Below, in pieces: positions 17,236-24,059 of a stretch of 47,579 nucleotides of DNA. Source of the DNA: Clostridiales bacterium UBA6981 (lineage in GTDB: Bacteria > Bacillota > Clostridia > Oscillospirales > Oscillospiraceae); contig DJYJ01000071.1 of NCBI GenBank assembly GCA_002450075.1, positions 11,182-58,760 on the forward strand. Direction: 5' to 3'. The translations under genes were made by a program, and so were the position numbers. The notes beneath the pieces were generated by a model, which did no database searches, had not been told where the DNA came from, and saw only the letters and a program-made list of their open reading frames with translations. The stretch's first letter is position 1; each line of letters begins with the position of its first letter.

Positions 17236-18492
17236 TTAAAATTTTCCGTGTGTGCTAAAGTGGCTGTGTCCGGAGGATGAAAAATGCATTGTACTGCCTC
17301 CCCCGCCGCCTCCGCCGCCCGTGCGGTGTTCCTCGCGCGGGATCGGCGTCCGGTGGACGTTGGAATAGAGGAAGCGGTCCTCGCTGCGGCGCATCTGCAG
17401 ACCGCCGCGCGCATAGTTCCCCGCGCCGTAGTTTTTCTCCACGCTCTTCATCTTGCGCTTCATCGCCCCGGCCGGGATGCCGCCGGAGAAAAAGCCGATG
17501 ATCGCAGAGATCAGCGCCGCGCCGGGCGCGACGTCCTTCACGGTTTTCTTTTCGTGCTCTACAACAGTGTTGCTGCCGTAGTTGTCATAGGGTTGACCAT
17601 TTCTGGCCTGTTCAAGAAGTGTTCCGCAATCGGTAATGTAGCACCTGATAGCTCCTGCCCAATCGTCTACACCGCCGCGCGATCCCTTCAAATATTCTTT
17701 AAAATGCGGACTGAGATAGTTTTCTCTCCCGTAATCGGTAAAGGCTACCGCTCCGTAGCCTTCTCCGGTGAAATTAAAATCCCGTTCCTCCAAAGAAAGC
17801 AAAAGCAAGATGCCATCCTTATTCTGACCATAGCCATAACCGTTATAGTCGTAAAAATCATCCGCGTATTCCACGACGCTTTTCCCGCCAAGACTTTTTA
17901 CGATTACAGCAGCCACGTCGCAGGCGTACTGCTCGCTCACCTCGTCCGCCATGCGGTTGAGTTCGGCAAGCGTATTGCTGTCGATCACGCCGGCGAGGTC
18001 GACCACGCGGTCATACTGCCGCTCCTCCGGCACCTCGAGCCCCGGCCCGCCCAGCCTGGCATAGGCGAGGTTCATGAAGCTGTAAGCGCCGTCGAAACAG
18101 CTGCTCGCGCTGTTGTAGGCGCCGACGAGCTCGTTGATCTCCTCCTCGCTAAGCGAGCCGAGCCTGTCGCCGTAGACGGCATAGGAGACCATATTCGCCG
18201 CCGGATTGTGCACGAGGATGATCCCCTCGTCCGCGCCGCAGCGCTCCGTCCAGAACTGCTCGGCATAGCTGTGGAGATCCGGGCCGGTTTCGTCGGTGAT
18301 GCAGACGCAGACCGCCGCGCCGGTATTCTCGCGGATCGTCTCGCCGAGCTGCTGCAAAATGGCCGTGTCCTCGGCAGAGATGCGGCCGGTCTCGTCGACG
18401 ATATAGCTCTCCCCCGCGGCCAGGGCAGCGACCGGGACAGCGAGCACCAGCGCCAGGATCAGCAGAAGGGACAAAAGACGTTTTTTCATCAT
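17236..18492 (-). CDS. ydjH: TPM-domain membrane-associated protein (YdjH-like)
   Basis: 418 residues. N-terminal signal peptide (MMKKRLLSLLLILALVLAVP to about residue 28 ending AALA). Two TPM-like halves are visible: residues about 30-140 (DETGRISAEDTAILQQLGETIRENTG..., VCITDE, GIILVHNP) and about 155-275 (VVDLAGVIDSNTLAELNRMADEVSEQY, AAVIVKSLGG, DGILLLLSLEERDFNF). A short membrane helix near 325 (APGAALISAIIGFFSG) is followed by a basic, then Gly/Ser/His-rich tail. TPM domains occur in envelope-stress and photosystem-repair proteins. GGAGG is 6 nt before the ATG; a longer frame to 18684 overlaps the upstream gene and lacks a ribosome site. Third gene of the SPFH module. Confidence 0.8.
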   Translation of the reverse strand: MMKKRLLSLLLILALVLAVPVAALAAGESYIVDETGRISAEDTAILQQLGETIRENTGAAVCVCITDETGPDLHSYAEQFWTERCGADEGIILVHNPAANMVSYAVYGDRLGSLSEEEINELVGAYNSASSCFDGAYSFMNLAYARLGGPGLEVPEERQYDRVVDLAGVIDSNTLAELNRMADEVSEQYACDVAAVIVKSLGGKSVVEYADDFYDYNGYGYGQNKDGILLLLSLEERDFNFTGEGYGAVAFTDYGRENYLSPHFKEYLKGSRGGVDDWAGAIRCYITDCGTLLEQARNGQPYDNYGSNTVVEHEKKTVKDVAPGAALISAIIGFFSGGIPAGAMKRKMKSVEKNYGAGNYARGGLQMRRSEDRFLYSNVHRTPIPREEHRTGGGGGGGGSTMHFSSSGHSHFSTHGKF

Positions 18493-18503
18493 CTTCCCCC
18501 TCC

Positions 18504-19652
18504 TCACATCAGCTGCAGCAGCATCTGCAGGGCGAAGGCCGCCGCCGCGACGATGCCGCCGTAGAGCAGGCGGTATTTCCAGTAAGCGCCGTTGTCCGTC
18601 GGCAGATCGCCGACGAACTTGCCGGTCTGGCCGTTCATGGCAAACTGGTAGTTCTTCCCGTGCCAGCTCGTGTTGAGGATCCACACGGGAAGCAGCGCGT
18701 ATTTCGCCTTGGCGTTGTGCAGCCGGATATTGCTGCCGCAGCAGCTCACGCCCGCATAGCCGCCCGTGGTCTGGGAAAAGGCCTGGACCGTGCTGTTTTT
18801 CACGCGCTCGTTCGCCCGGCCAACGCTGTCGGCGGCGGAAACGTCATAGCGGTCGGCAAAATAGCCGGTGAGATAGGCCTTTTTAAAGGGAACCGCCTTT
18901 GCGGTGTCGAAGGGCTCGAGCGATTCCATCACGTCGTCCGGCATTTTCTCCGAGCCGTCGACGGGCACGTTTTCAAAATGGATGAAGCCGTTGCGGTACA
19001 GGCGGTAATAGCGCGTTTCGGTATAGTTGAAGTTGCGGTCGCTCCAGCTGCGCAGGTGTGTGGCGTTAAAGCGCATATCCGCGTCCGCGTCCGCGTCGAA
19101 CAGCCAGAACGGCACGTAAACGCCCCTGATCTCGTCAAGGTGGTTTTCGGACGAGAAGGCGCGCGGCAACAGCTTCTTGCCCTTGAAATGCTCGCGCAGC
19201 GCGGCCTTGGCGGCCTCCTTGTCAAGCTGGAAGGGAATGACCAGATCCGGACGCAGCGTGCCGGCAAACTGGCCCGGCACGATCGTCGGGTTGCCGCAGT
19301 AGGGGCAGCTCGTCGCCGCGGTCGTCGCGTCGCAGAACAGCTCCGCGCCGCACTGGGGGCAGTTGTACGCGCGCAGCCCCTCGGCCTCTGCACCCCAGCT
19401 TGATCCGGCGTTTGCCAGATCCCAGTTCACGTCCATGCTGTCGCCGATCTCATCGTCGTCGGCGGCGCTCTGCGCCGCGGCGGCCTGGAAGGCGGCGGTC
19501 GCCTGTTCGTCCCTGGCCTCGTAGAGAGCCTCGATCTCGTTGACCGTAAAAACGCTTCCGCAGTATTCACACTCCATCTTTCCGGTGCTGCTCTCGAAAT
19601 GGAGCGGCCCGGTACAGGCGGGGCATTTGTAATTCGTTACCTGCGATGGCAT
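18504..19652 (-). CDS. ydjG: Zinc-ribbon membrane protein (YdjG-like)
   Basis: 382 residues. Two zinc ribbons at the N-terminus: CPACTGPLHF with CEYCG (about 10-33) and CPQCGAELF with CPYCG (about 94-118), resembling TFIIB-type ribbons. A central beta-rich domain (IRGVYVPFWLFDADADADMRF split near residue 180) and a C-terminal membrane helix (YGGIVAAAAFALQMLLQL) follow. In Bacillus subtilis the YdjG/YdjH/YdjI set is encoded next to pspA; the same three families are adjacent here, but without a PspA gene in the window. AGGAGG is 7 nt before the ATG at 19652. It ends 11 bp before the TPM gene. Confidence 0.78.
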   Translation of the reverse strand: MPSQVTNYKCPACTGPLHFESSTGKMECEYCGSVFTVNEIEALYEARDEQATAAFQAAAAQSAADDDEIGDSMDVNWDLANAGSSWGAEAEGLRAYNCPQCGAELFCDATTAATSCPYCGNPTIVPGQFAGTLRPDLVIPFQLDKEAAKAALREHFKGKKLLPRAFSSENHLDEIRGVYVPFWLFDADADADMRFNATHLRSWSDRNFNYTETRYYRLYRNGFIHFENVPVDGSEKMPDDVMESLEPFDTAKAVPFKKAYLTGYFADRYDVSAADSVGRANERVKNSTVQAFSQTTGGYAGVSCCGSNIRLHNAKAKYALLPVWILNTSWHGKNYQFAMNGQTGKFVGDLPTDNGAYWKYRLLYGGIVAAAAFALQMLLQLM

Positions 19653-19740
19653 AACAGTCCTCCTGTGCAAAAAGGGTATCAGCCTCGTTCCCGCTCCCTT
19701 ATCCGCTACGAAAAGGCGGGAGCGGAACGCTCATGCTTTC

Positions 19741-19787
19741 AAAAAGGCCCGGGCCCGTGCCGATAAGCGGCGCGGGCGCGGGCTTTT
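19741..19787 (-). terminator. GC-rich terminator between SPFH and zinc-ribbon genes
   Basis: On the minus strand, a long stem (GCCCGCGCCCGCGCCG pairing with CGGCACGGGCCCGGGC, two mismatches, CTTAT loop) is followed by CTTTTTG. It would attenuate read-through from the SPFH gene into the zinc-ribbon and TPM genes, so the first gene may be made in excess. Confidence 0.7.
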
Positions 19788-19797
19788 CTTGATCGGT

Positions 19798-21108
19798 TCA
19801 GATCTTGTCCTCGTCGGTAAAGGGATCGCCGCACTCGGGGCAGAATTTGGGCGGATTGGCCGGATCGGCGGGCTCCCAGCCGCACTTGGCGCAGCGATAG
19901 TGAGCGGCCGCGGGCTTCTTCGCGCCGCACTGGGGGCAGAAGTTGCCGGTGTTGACCGAGCCGCAGGCGCACTTCCACGCGCCGGCGGGAACGGCCTCGG
20001 GCTTCTTCGCGCCGCACTTCGGGCAGAATTTGCCGGTGTTGACCGAGCCGCAGGCGCACTTCCAGCTGTCCCCGGCGGGAGCGGCGGGAGCGGACTGCGC
20101 CTGCTGCGCGCCCATCTGATAGAGGTTCTGCGCGTTGACGCCGCCGGCGTTCTGCGCCATGTTCATGCCCATAAAGGCCATCGCGGCGCCGCCCTCGTTC
20201 TTCGCGGCGTCCTGCATGGCGGCGGCCTGCGCGCCGACGAGGTGAGCCGCGGCCATCGTGGGATCGCGGAACATCGCATTGCGCTGGGCCTCCTTGATCA
20301 TGGCCTCGTCCTCTTCGCTGGCCTTCACGCTGGACACGCCGAAGGAGACGATCTCGATGCCGCGCAGATCGCGCCACTTGCCGGAGAGCTCCTCGTTGAG
20401 AGCGTCGGCCAGCTCGGTCGTGTGGGCGGGGAGGGCGGAGTAGCGCACGCCCTTGTCGGAGATGCGGGCGAAGGCGGGCTGCAGCGCGGTCAGAAGCTCG
20501 GTGCGCATCTGGCTCTCGAGGCGGTCGACCGTATAGTCGGCGATCACATTGCCGCAGACGTTGGTATAGAACAGCAGCGGGTTCGAGATGCGCACGCTGT
20601 ACTCGCCGAAGCAGCGGATCGCGATGTCGACGTCAAGACCGATCTTCTCGTCCACGACGCGGAAGGGCACGGGGTTGGGCGTGCCGTACTTCATGCCGGG
20701 CATCTCTTTGGTATTGAAATAATAGATGCGCTGATCCTTCGGGGCCTCACCGCCGAAGGTAAAGCGCTTGCAGACGTTTTTGAACACCTCGGCGATACTG
20801 CTGCCGAGATCGCCGGAGAACACGGACGGCTCGGTGGAGCTGTCATAGGTGTACTCACCCGGCTCGGCGCACAGATCCACGACCTTGCCCTGCTCGACGA
20901 TCAGCATGCACTGGCCGTCGGCCACGGCGATAACGGAGCCGTTGGAAATGATGTTGTCGCTGCCGGAGTTGGACGAACGGCCGGAGACCTTTTTTCTGCC
21001 CTTGACCGCCATGACGTTGCCGGGAAGCGCTTCACAGTAAAAATACTCTTTCCACTGGTCGGCAAGAACGCCGCTTGCCGCACCGAGTGCCGCTTTAATA
21101 AGACCCAT
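19798..21108 (-). CDS. ydjI: SPFH-domain protein with triple zinc ribbon (YdjI-like)
   Basis: 436 residues. The SPFH (band 7/flotillin-like) part spans about 20-270, opening with ADQWKEYFYCEALPGNVMAVKG; an Ala/Met/Gly-rich helical linker (about 285-360) follows. The C-terminus carries three zinc ribbons: WKCACGSVNTGKFCPKCG, WKCACGSVNTGNFCPQCG and YRCAKCGW...FCPECG. The first two are a near-perfect DNA duplication (see repeat). SPFH proteins form membrane scaffolds; this subtype is related to the so-called virion core protein-like family of YdjI. AAAGGAG lies 7 nt before the ATG. No PspA/LiaH homologue lies nearby. Confidence 0.85.
   Translation of the reverse strand: MGLIKAALGAASGVLADQWKEYFYCEALPGNVMAVKGRKKVSGRSSNSGSDNIISNGSVIAVADGQCMLIVEQGKVVDLCAEPGEYTYDSSTEPSVFSGDLGSSIAEVFKNVCKRFTFGGEAPKDQRIYYFNTKEMPGMKYGTPNPVPFRVVDEKIGLDVDIAIRCFGEYSVRISNPLLFYTNVCGNVIADYTVDRLESQMRTELLTALQPAFARISDKGVRYSALPAHTTELADALNEELSGKWRDLRGIEIVSFGVSSVKASEEDEAMIKEAQRNAMFRDPTMAAAHLVGAQAAAMQDAAKNEGGAAMAFMGMNMAQNAGGVNAQNLYQMGAQQAQSAPAAPAGDSWKCACGSVNTGKFCPKCGAKKPEAVPAGAWKCACGSVNTGNFCPQCGAKKPAAAHYRCAKCGWEPADPANPPKFCPECGDPFTDEDKI
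19912..19977 (-). repeat. Zinc-ribbon DNA repeat, copy 2 (C-terminal)
   Basis: 66 nt, differing from 19999-20064 at three positions. Each copy encodes one whole zinc ribbon of the SPFH protein plus the AKKP linker, so this is a recent in-frame tandem duplication. Confidence 0.9.
19999..20064 (-). repeat. Zinc-ribbon DNA repeat, copy 1
   Basis: Partner of 19912-19977; 63 of 66 bases identical, spacing 87 bp start to start (a multiple of three). Confidence 0.9.
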
Positions 21109-21170
21109 TTGTATTCTCCTTTCGGTTTTTCGTTTCTTTTGATCCTTTTTATTTCAGCTGTTTGGTATGT

Positions 21171-22121
21171 CTATTCATCCGCCCCGTCGGAGAGCTCCTC
21201 GTCCTCCTCCGGTCTGCGGTGCTTTTTCTCGACCGCACGCAGCACGAGCAGCGTCGCGCCGATGGCCAGTGCCGTCAGCAGCAGCACCGCGCCGAGCACG
21301 AGCAGCAGCGCGTTGCCGGAGGAAAAGAGCGGATTGCCGCCCCCGCTGTTGCGCGGCATCAGGGGTGTCTCGGCCGGAGACGACTCCGGCGCGGGAGAGG
21401 GCGTGGGCTCCGGCTCGGTGTAGACGATCGCGACCGGGGTTGTGTAGATCGGCGCGCTCGCGTCGCGGCCGCGCACGCACCACACGCCGACGAAGTAGAA
21501 CACCTGCCCCAGCTCCTCGGGCGGAGTATAGCTCGCCTCCGTCGCACCCAGGATCGCCTCGCCGGTGTTCCGGTAGGCCGAATAGCTCCTGTACCACTGG
21601 TATTTGATCTCATCGCCCATGCGCGAGCTTGCCTCGACGGAGAGCGTCTTGCTCTCGCCCGGGACGAGTCTGGCGCCGGCGCTTTTGGGGACGATACTCG
21701 GTGAGGGCACCAGTCCCTGCCGCACGGTGATCTCCGCCGGGTCGCTCAGGACGTAATTGCCGTCCTGATCGATGAACTTTGCCCGGACGAACCAGCCGTT
21801 CATCGAAAACGGGATGGAGATCAGCTTCAGTTCCTCGGTCTCGACGCCGGCCATCTCCAGCCCCGGAAAAGCGTTGATCGCCTCGTCATTCTGCCATACC
21901 GTATTGCCGTCGGGGCTGACGAACAGCCAGATCAGGCCCTGATATCCCTCGGCGCGGGCGATAAAGGAGGCGTCGTCGCCCTCGTTTACCTCTTCTCCGT
22001 AGGGGGGCTTGGTGATCTCAATATAGGCGCTCCCCTCCTCCGCAAAGGCCGCGGGGGTCATCCCGGCGACGGCCGAAACCGTCAGGAGCAGGGCAAGCAG
22101 GAACGAAACAGTTTTCTTCAC
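21171..22121 (-). CDS. Secreted, C-terminally anchored protein with Ig-like domains
   Basis: 316 residues. Signal peptide (MKKTVSFLLALLLTVSAVAG, cleavage near AFA-EEG, residue 28). Two beta-rich Ig-like regions: about 30-135 (IEITKPPYGEEVNEGDDASF) and about 140-235 (ETKSLSVEASS-type start, IKYQWYRS, an immunoglobulin-type YQW). A Pro/Ser/Glu linker (EPEPTPSPAPESSPAETP) precedes a transmembrane helix (about 270-293) and a basic then acidic cytoplasmic tail. No enzyme motif. It has its own promoter and ends 62 bp before the SPFH gene; co-transcription is possible because no terminator lies between. Confidence 0.75.
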   Translation of the reverse strand: MKKTVSFLLALLLTVSAVAGMTPAAFAEEGSAYIEITKPPYGEEVNEGDDASFIARAEGYQGLIWLFVSPDGNTVWQNDEAINAFPGLEMAGVETEELKLISIPFSMNGWFVRAKFIDQDGNYVLSDPAEITVRQGLVPSPSIVPKSAGARLVPGESKTLSVEASSRMGDEIKYQWYRSYSAYRNTGEAILGATEASYTPPEELGQVFYFVGVWCVRGRDASAPIYTTPVAIVYTEPEPTPSPAPESSPAETPLMPRNSGGGNPLFSSGNALLLVLGAVLLLTALAIGATLLVLRAVEKKHRRPEEDEELSDGADE

Positions 22122-22187
22122 GGGGAATTCTCCATTCTCCTGCGCAGATCAGGAACTTTCCCGGTCCGCGTTTTTCTCTGTTTTTTT

Positions 22188-22216
22188 AGTATAAAGCAAG
22201 CCCGGGGAAATAGCAA
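22188..22216 (-). promoter_or_regulatory. Promoter of the Ig-like protein gene
   Basis: Minus strand: TTGCTA (22216-22211), 17-bp spacer, TATACT (22193-22188). The leader is about 60 nt with AGGAG near 22139, somewhat far from the ATG. Confidence 0.6.
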
Positions 22217-22249
22217 GGGCATCCGCCCCCCCCGCGGCCGGCTTTCAGC

Positions 22250-22843
22250 TCAGATCAGACCGCGCGCCTTCAGGCAGGTGATGATGACCTGCACCGCGCC
22301 GTCCACGCCGATCCGGCCGGAGTCGATGCACAGATCATAGTTTCCCGCCTCGCCCCAGATCTGGTCGGTATAATAGCGGTAGAAGCTCGAACGGTCCTTG
22401 TCGACCTCGCGGATCAGCTTCTTTGCCTGGTCCTCGTCGAGAGAGTAGCGCTCCTCGATCGTCTTGAGCCGCGTGGGCATGTCGCTCATGATGAAAACGC
22501 GCAGCATGTCGTCTCGTCCGCGCAGGATATAGTCCGCACAGCGGCCGACGAAGATCGCGTCACCCTTTTCCGCGAGCGCGCGGATCGCGTCGAACTGGGC
22601 CGCGGCGACCTGCATGTTCAGCCGAAAGCCGTCGTGGATGCCGAAAAAGTGCGGCTCGTTTGCGATAAAGGTGGCAACGCGCTTTTCGTCGAAGCTGTCG
22701 ACGACGTCGCGCGAGAAGTTGGAGTTGGCCGCTGCTTCATCGACGATCTCCTTGCCGTAGCAATTGATGTTCAGCTGTTTGGCCAGCGCGCGTGCGATAT
22801 CGTGGCCGCCGCTGCCGTGCTGTCTTCCGATGGTGATGATCAT
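22250..22843 (-). CDS. Cytidylate kinase-like family protein
   Basis: 197 residues. Nucleotide-binding loop GRQHGSGG (6-13), then the ARALAKQLNINCYGKEIVDEAA segment (about 18-38), FVGRCADYIL near residue 97 and the lid segment RLKTIEERYSLDEDQAKKLIREVDKDRSSFYRYYT. This is the stand-alone cytidylate-kinase-like family common in Clostridia (distinct from Cmk fused to S1); the phosphorylated substrate is not established. AGGAGG lies 8 nt before the ATG and a clear promoter precedes it. Monocistronic. Confidence 0.85.
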   Translation of the reverse strand: MIITIGRQHGSGGHDIARALAKQLNINCYGKEIVDEAAANSNFSRDVVDSFDEKRVATFIANEPHFFGIHDGFRLNMQVAAAQFDAIRALAEKGDAIFVGRCADYILRGRDDMLRVFIMSDMPTRLKTIEERYSLDEDQAKKLIREVDKDRSSFYRYYTDQIWGEAGNYDLCIDSGRIGVDGAVQVIITCLKARGLI

Positions 22844-22891
22844 ATCCGATACCTCCTGGTTTCACATCTTGGGAGTTTTCCTGTTACCGTT

Positions 22892-22920
22892 ATATTACAC
22901 CGCGCGAAAAAAAATCGCAA
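22892..22920 (-). promoter_or_regulatory. Promoter of the cytidylate kinase-like gene
   Basis: Minus strand: TTGCGA (22920-22915), 17-bp spacer, TAATAT (22897-22892). The predicted leader is about 42 nt. Confidence 0.65.
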
Positions 22921-22957
22921 CGCTTTTTGCGTACGCTCCGCGGCGCGGCGGATAAAA

Positions 22958-22987
22958 AAGAGCCGCCGGATCTCTCCGGCGGCTCTT
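22958..22987 (-). terminator. Terminator of the 2-hydroxyacyl-CoA dehydratase operon
   Basis: 13-bp perfect stem (22958-22970 with 22975-22987, TCTC loop) followed on the minus strand by TTTTTTAT. It lies 17 bp past the activator stop. Confidence 0.9.
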
Positions 22988-23004
22988 GAAAAAACAGTGG
23001 GGGA

Positions 23005-23799
23005 TTATTTCTTGGCAAGTCCCTTCTGGCGGGCATATTCGGCAGCGCCGAGAGCGCCCATCAGCTGCGGGTCCGTCTTCAGGTTGACGACCTTCAGCTT
23101 CAGAACATGCTCGATCGCTTCCTTCAATCCGTCGTTCTTCGCGCAGCCGCCCGTCAGCGTGATGCTGTCGGTCGCACCGGCCTTCTTCGCCATGACGAAG
23201 CAGCGCTTCGCTACCGCCATCTCAATGCCCGCCGCGATCTCGTCCATCGGCTTGCCCTCGCCGACGAGGGTGATGACCTCGGACTCGGCAAAAACCGTGC
23301 ACTGCGCCGTGATCGGGATCACGTTCTTAGCCGTCAGAGACAGCTTCGAGAATTCCGGCAGGCTCATTTCAAAGCTGCGCGCCATCGCCTCGAAGAAGCG
23401 GCCCGTACCGGCAGAGCACTTGTCGTTCATCGCAAAGTTCTTCACCGTGCCGTCGGTATCAATGCTGATGCCCTTGACGTCCTGGCCGCCGATGTCGATG
23501 ATCGCCTTGACGCTCGGGTCCGTGATGTGCACGCCCATGGCATGGCAGGAGATCTCGGAGATGTTCTCGTCCGCAAACGGAACCTTGTTGCGGCCGTAGC
23601 CCGTGCCGATCAGGTACTCGAGCTCCTTCGAGTCCTTCAGGCCCGCCTGCTTGCACACCTCTTCCATCGCCGCGATCGCGCTCTGCTCAGAGTTGATCTT
23701 CGAGCGGATCGTCGTGTCCGCCACCATCTTGCCGGTCTCGTCGAGTATAACTGCCTTCGTAAACGTGGATCCTACGTCGCAGCCGCCAAAGTATTTCAT
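23005..23799 (-). CDS. 2-hydroxyacyl-CoA dehydratase activator (HgdC/HadI-type ATPase)
   Basis: 264 residues, ASKHA-fold ATPase. GCDVGSTFTKAVILD (6-20) is the phosphate-1 motif, IDIGGQDVKG (101-110) the second, and ITLTGGCAKNDG near residue 217 the adenosine motif. The cluster cysteines are Cys128 (NDKCSAGTG) and Cys167 (AQCTVFAESEVI), spaced as in the characterised activators, where the homodimer shares one [4Fe-4S] cluster. The protein uses ATP to push one low-potential electron into the dehydratase. In this operon it is the last gene, whereas in several known operons the activator comes first. It starts 29 bp after the small membrane protein. Confidence 0.95.
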   Translation of the reverse strand: MKYFGGCDVGSTFTKAVILDETGKMVADTTIRSKINSEQSAIAAMEEVCKQAGLKDSKELEYLIGTGYGRNKVPFADENISEISCHAMGVHITDPSVKAIIDIGGQDVKGISIDTDGTVKNFAMNDKCSAGTGRFFEAMARSFEMSLPEFSKLSLTAKNVIPITAQCTVFAESEVITLVGEGKPMDEIAAGIEMAVAKRCFVMAKKAGATDSITLTGGCAKNDGLKEAIEHVLKLKVVNLKTDPQLMGALGAAEYARQKGLAKK

Positions 23800-23828
23800 G
23801 TGTTAGCCTCCGTTACTTCTTTATTAAA

Positions 23829-24041
23829 TCAGTACTTGTATTTGGGGAATTTGTCCAAGTCGTAGGGCTCTTTCAGCACATCTCTGCGCTCCATGTTGTC
23901 ATAGTGCTTCTTCAGGAAGGGCTCGACAACATTGAACATCAGCTTGCCGTCGAGGTCGAAGAAGAACACGACGAACAGCAGCGCGTTGAGCAGAACGAAC
24001 ACGAAGCAGAATTTAAAGAGAATTTTACCCAGTTTTTTCAT
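23829..24041 (-). CDS. Small single-helix membrane protein in the dehydratase operon
   Basis: 70 residues: basic N-terminus (MKKLGKILFK), one hydrophobic helix (about 9-28, Phe/Val-rich), then a charged tail ending PYDLDKFPKYKY. I recognise no family. GAGGAGG is 10 nt before the ATG, and the gene sits 18 bp after the large dehydratase subunit and 29 bp before the activator, so it is translated as part of the operon. A membrane tether or accessory for the dehydratase is inference from position. The orientation is likely N-in with an outside tail by the charge rule, which would argue against direct contact of the tail with the enzyme. Confidence 0.8.
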   Translation of the reverse strand: MKKLGKILFKFCFVFVLLNALLFVVFFFDLDGKLMFNVVEPFLKKHYDNMERRDVLKEPYDLDKFPKYKY

Positions 24042-24059
24042 TCCAACTATTCCTCCTCA

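Noticed and set aside
17095..17280. 61-residue open frame on the plus strand in the 300-bp gap
   Set aside because: No ribosome site, contains the terminator hairpin, and has no recognisable protein pattern.
18493..18684. N-terminal extension of the TPM-domain protein
   Set aside because: It overlaps the end of the zinc-ribbon gene in another frame, and the signal peptide begins at 18492 behind GGAGG.
22227..22243. Run of C residues near the cytidylate kinase-like gene stop
   Set aside because: A short homopolymer-rich spacer; no evidence that it works as a phase-variable tract since it is outside any coding sequence or promoter.
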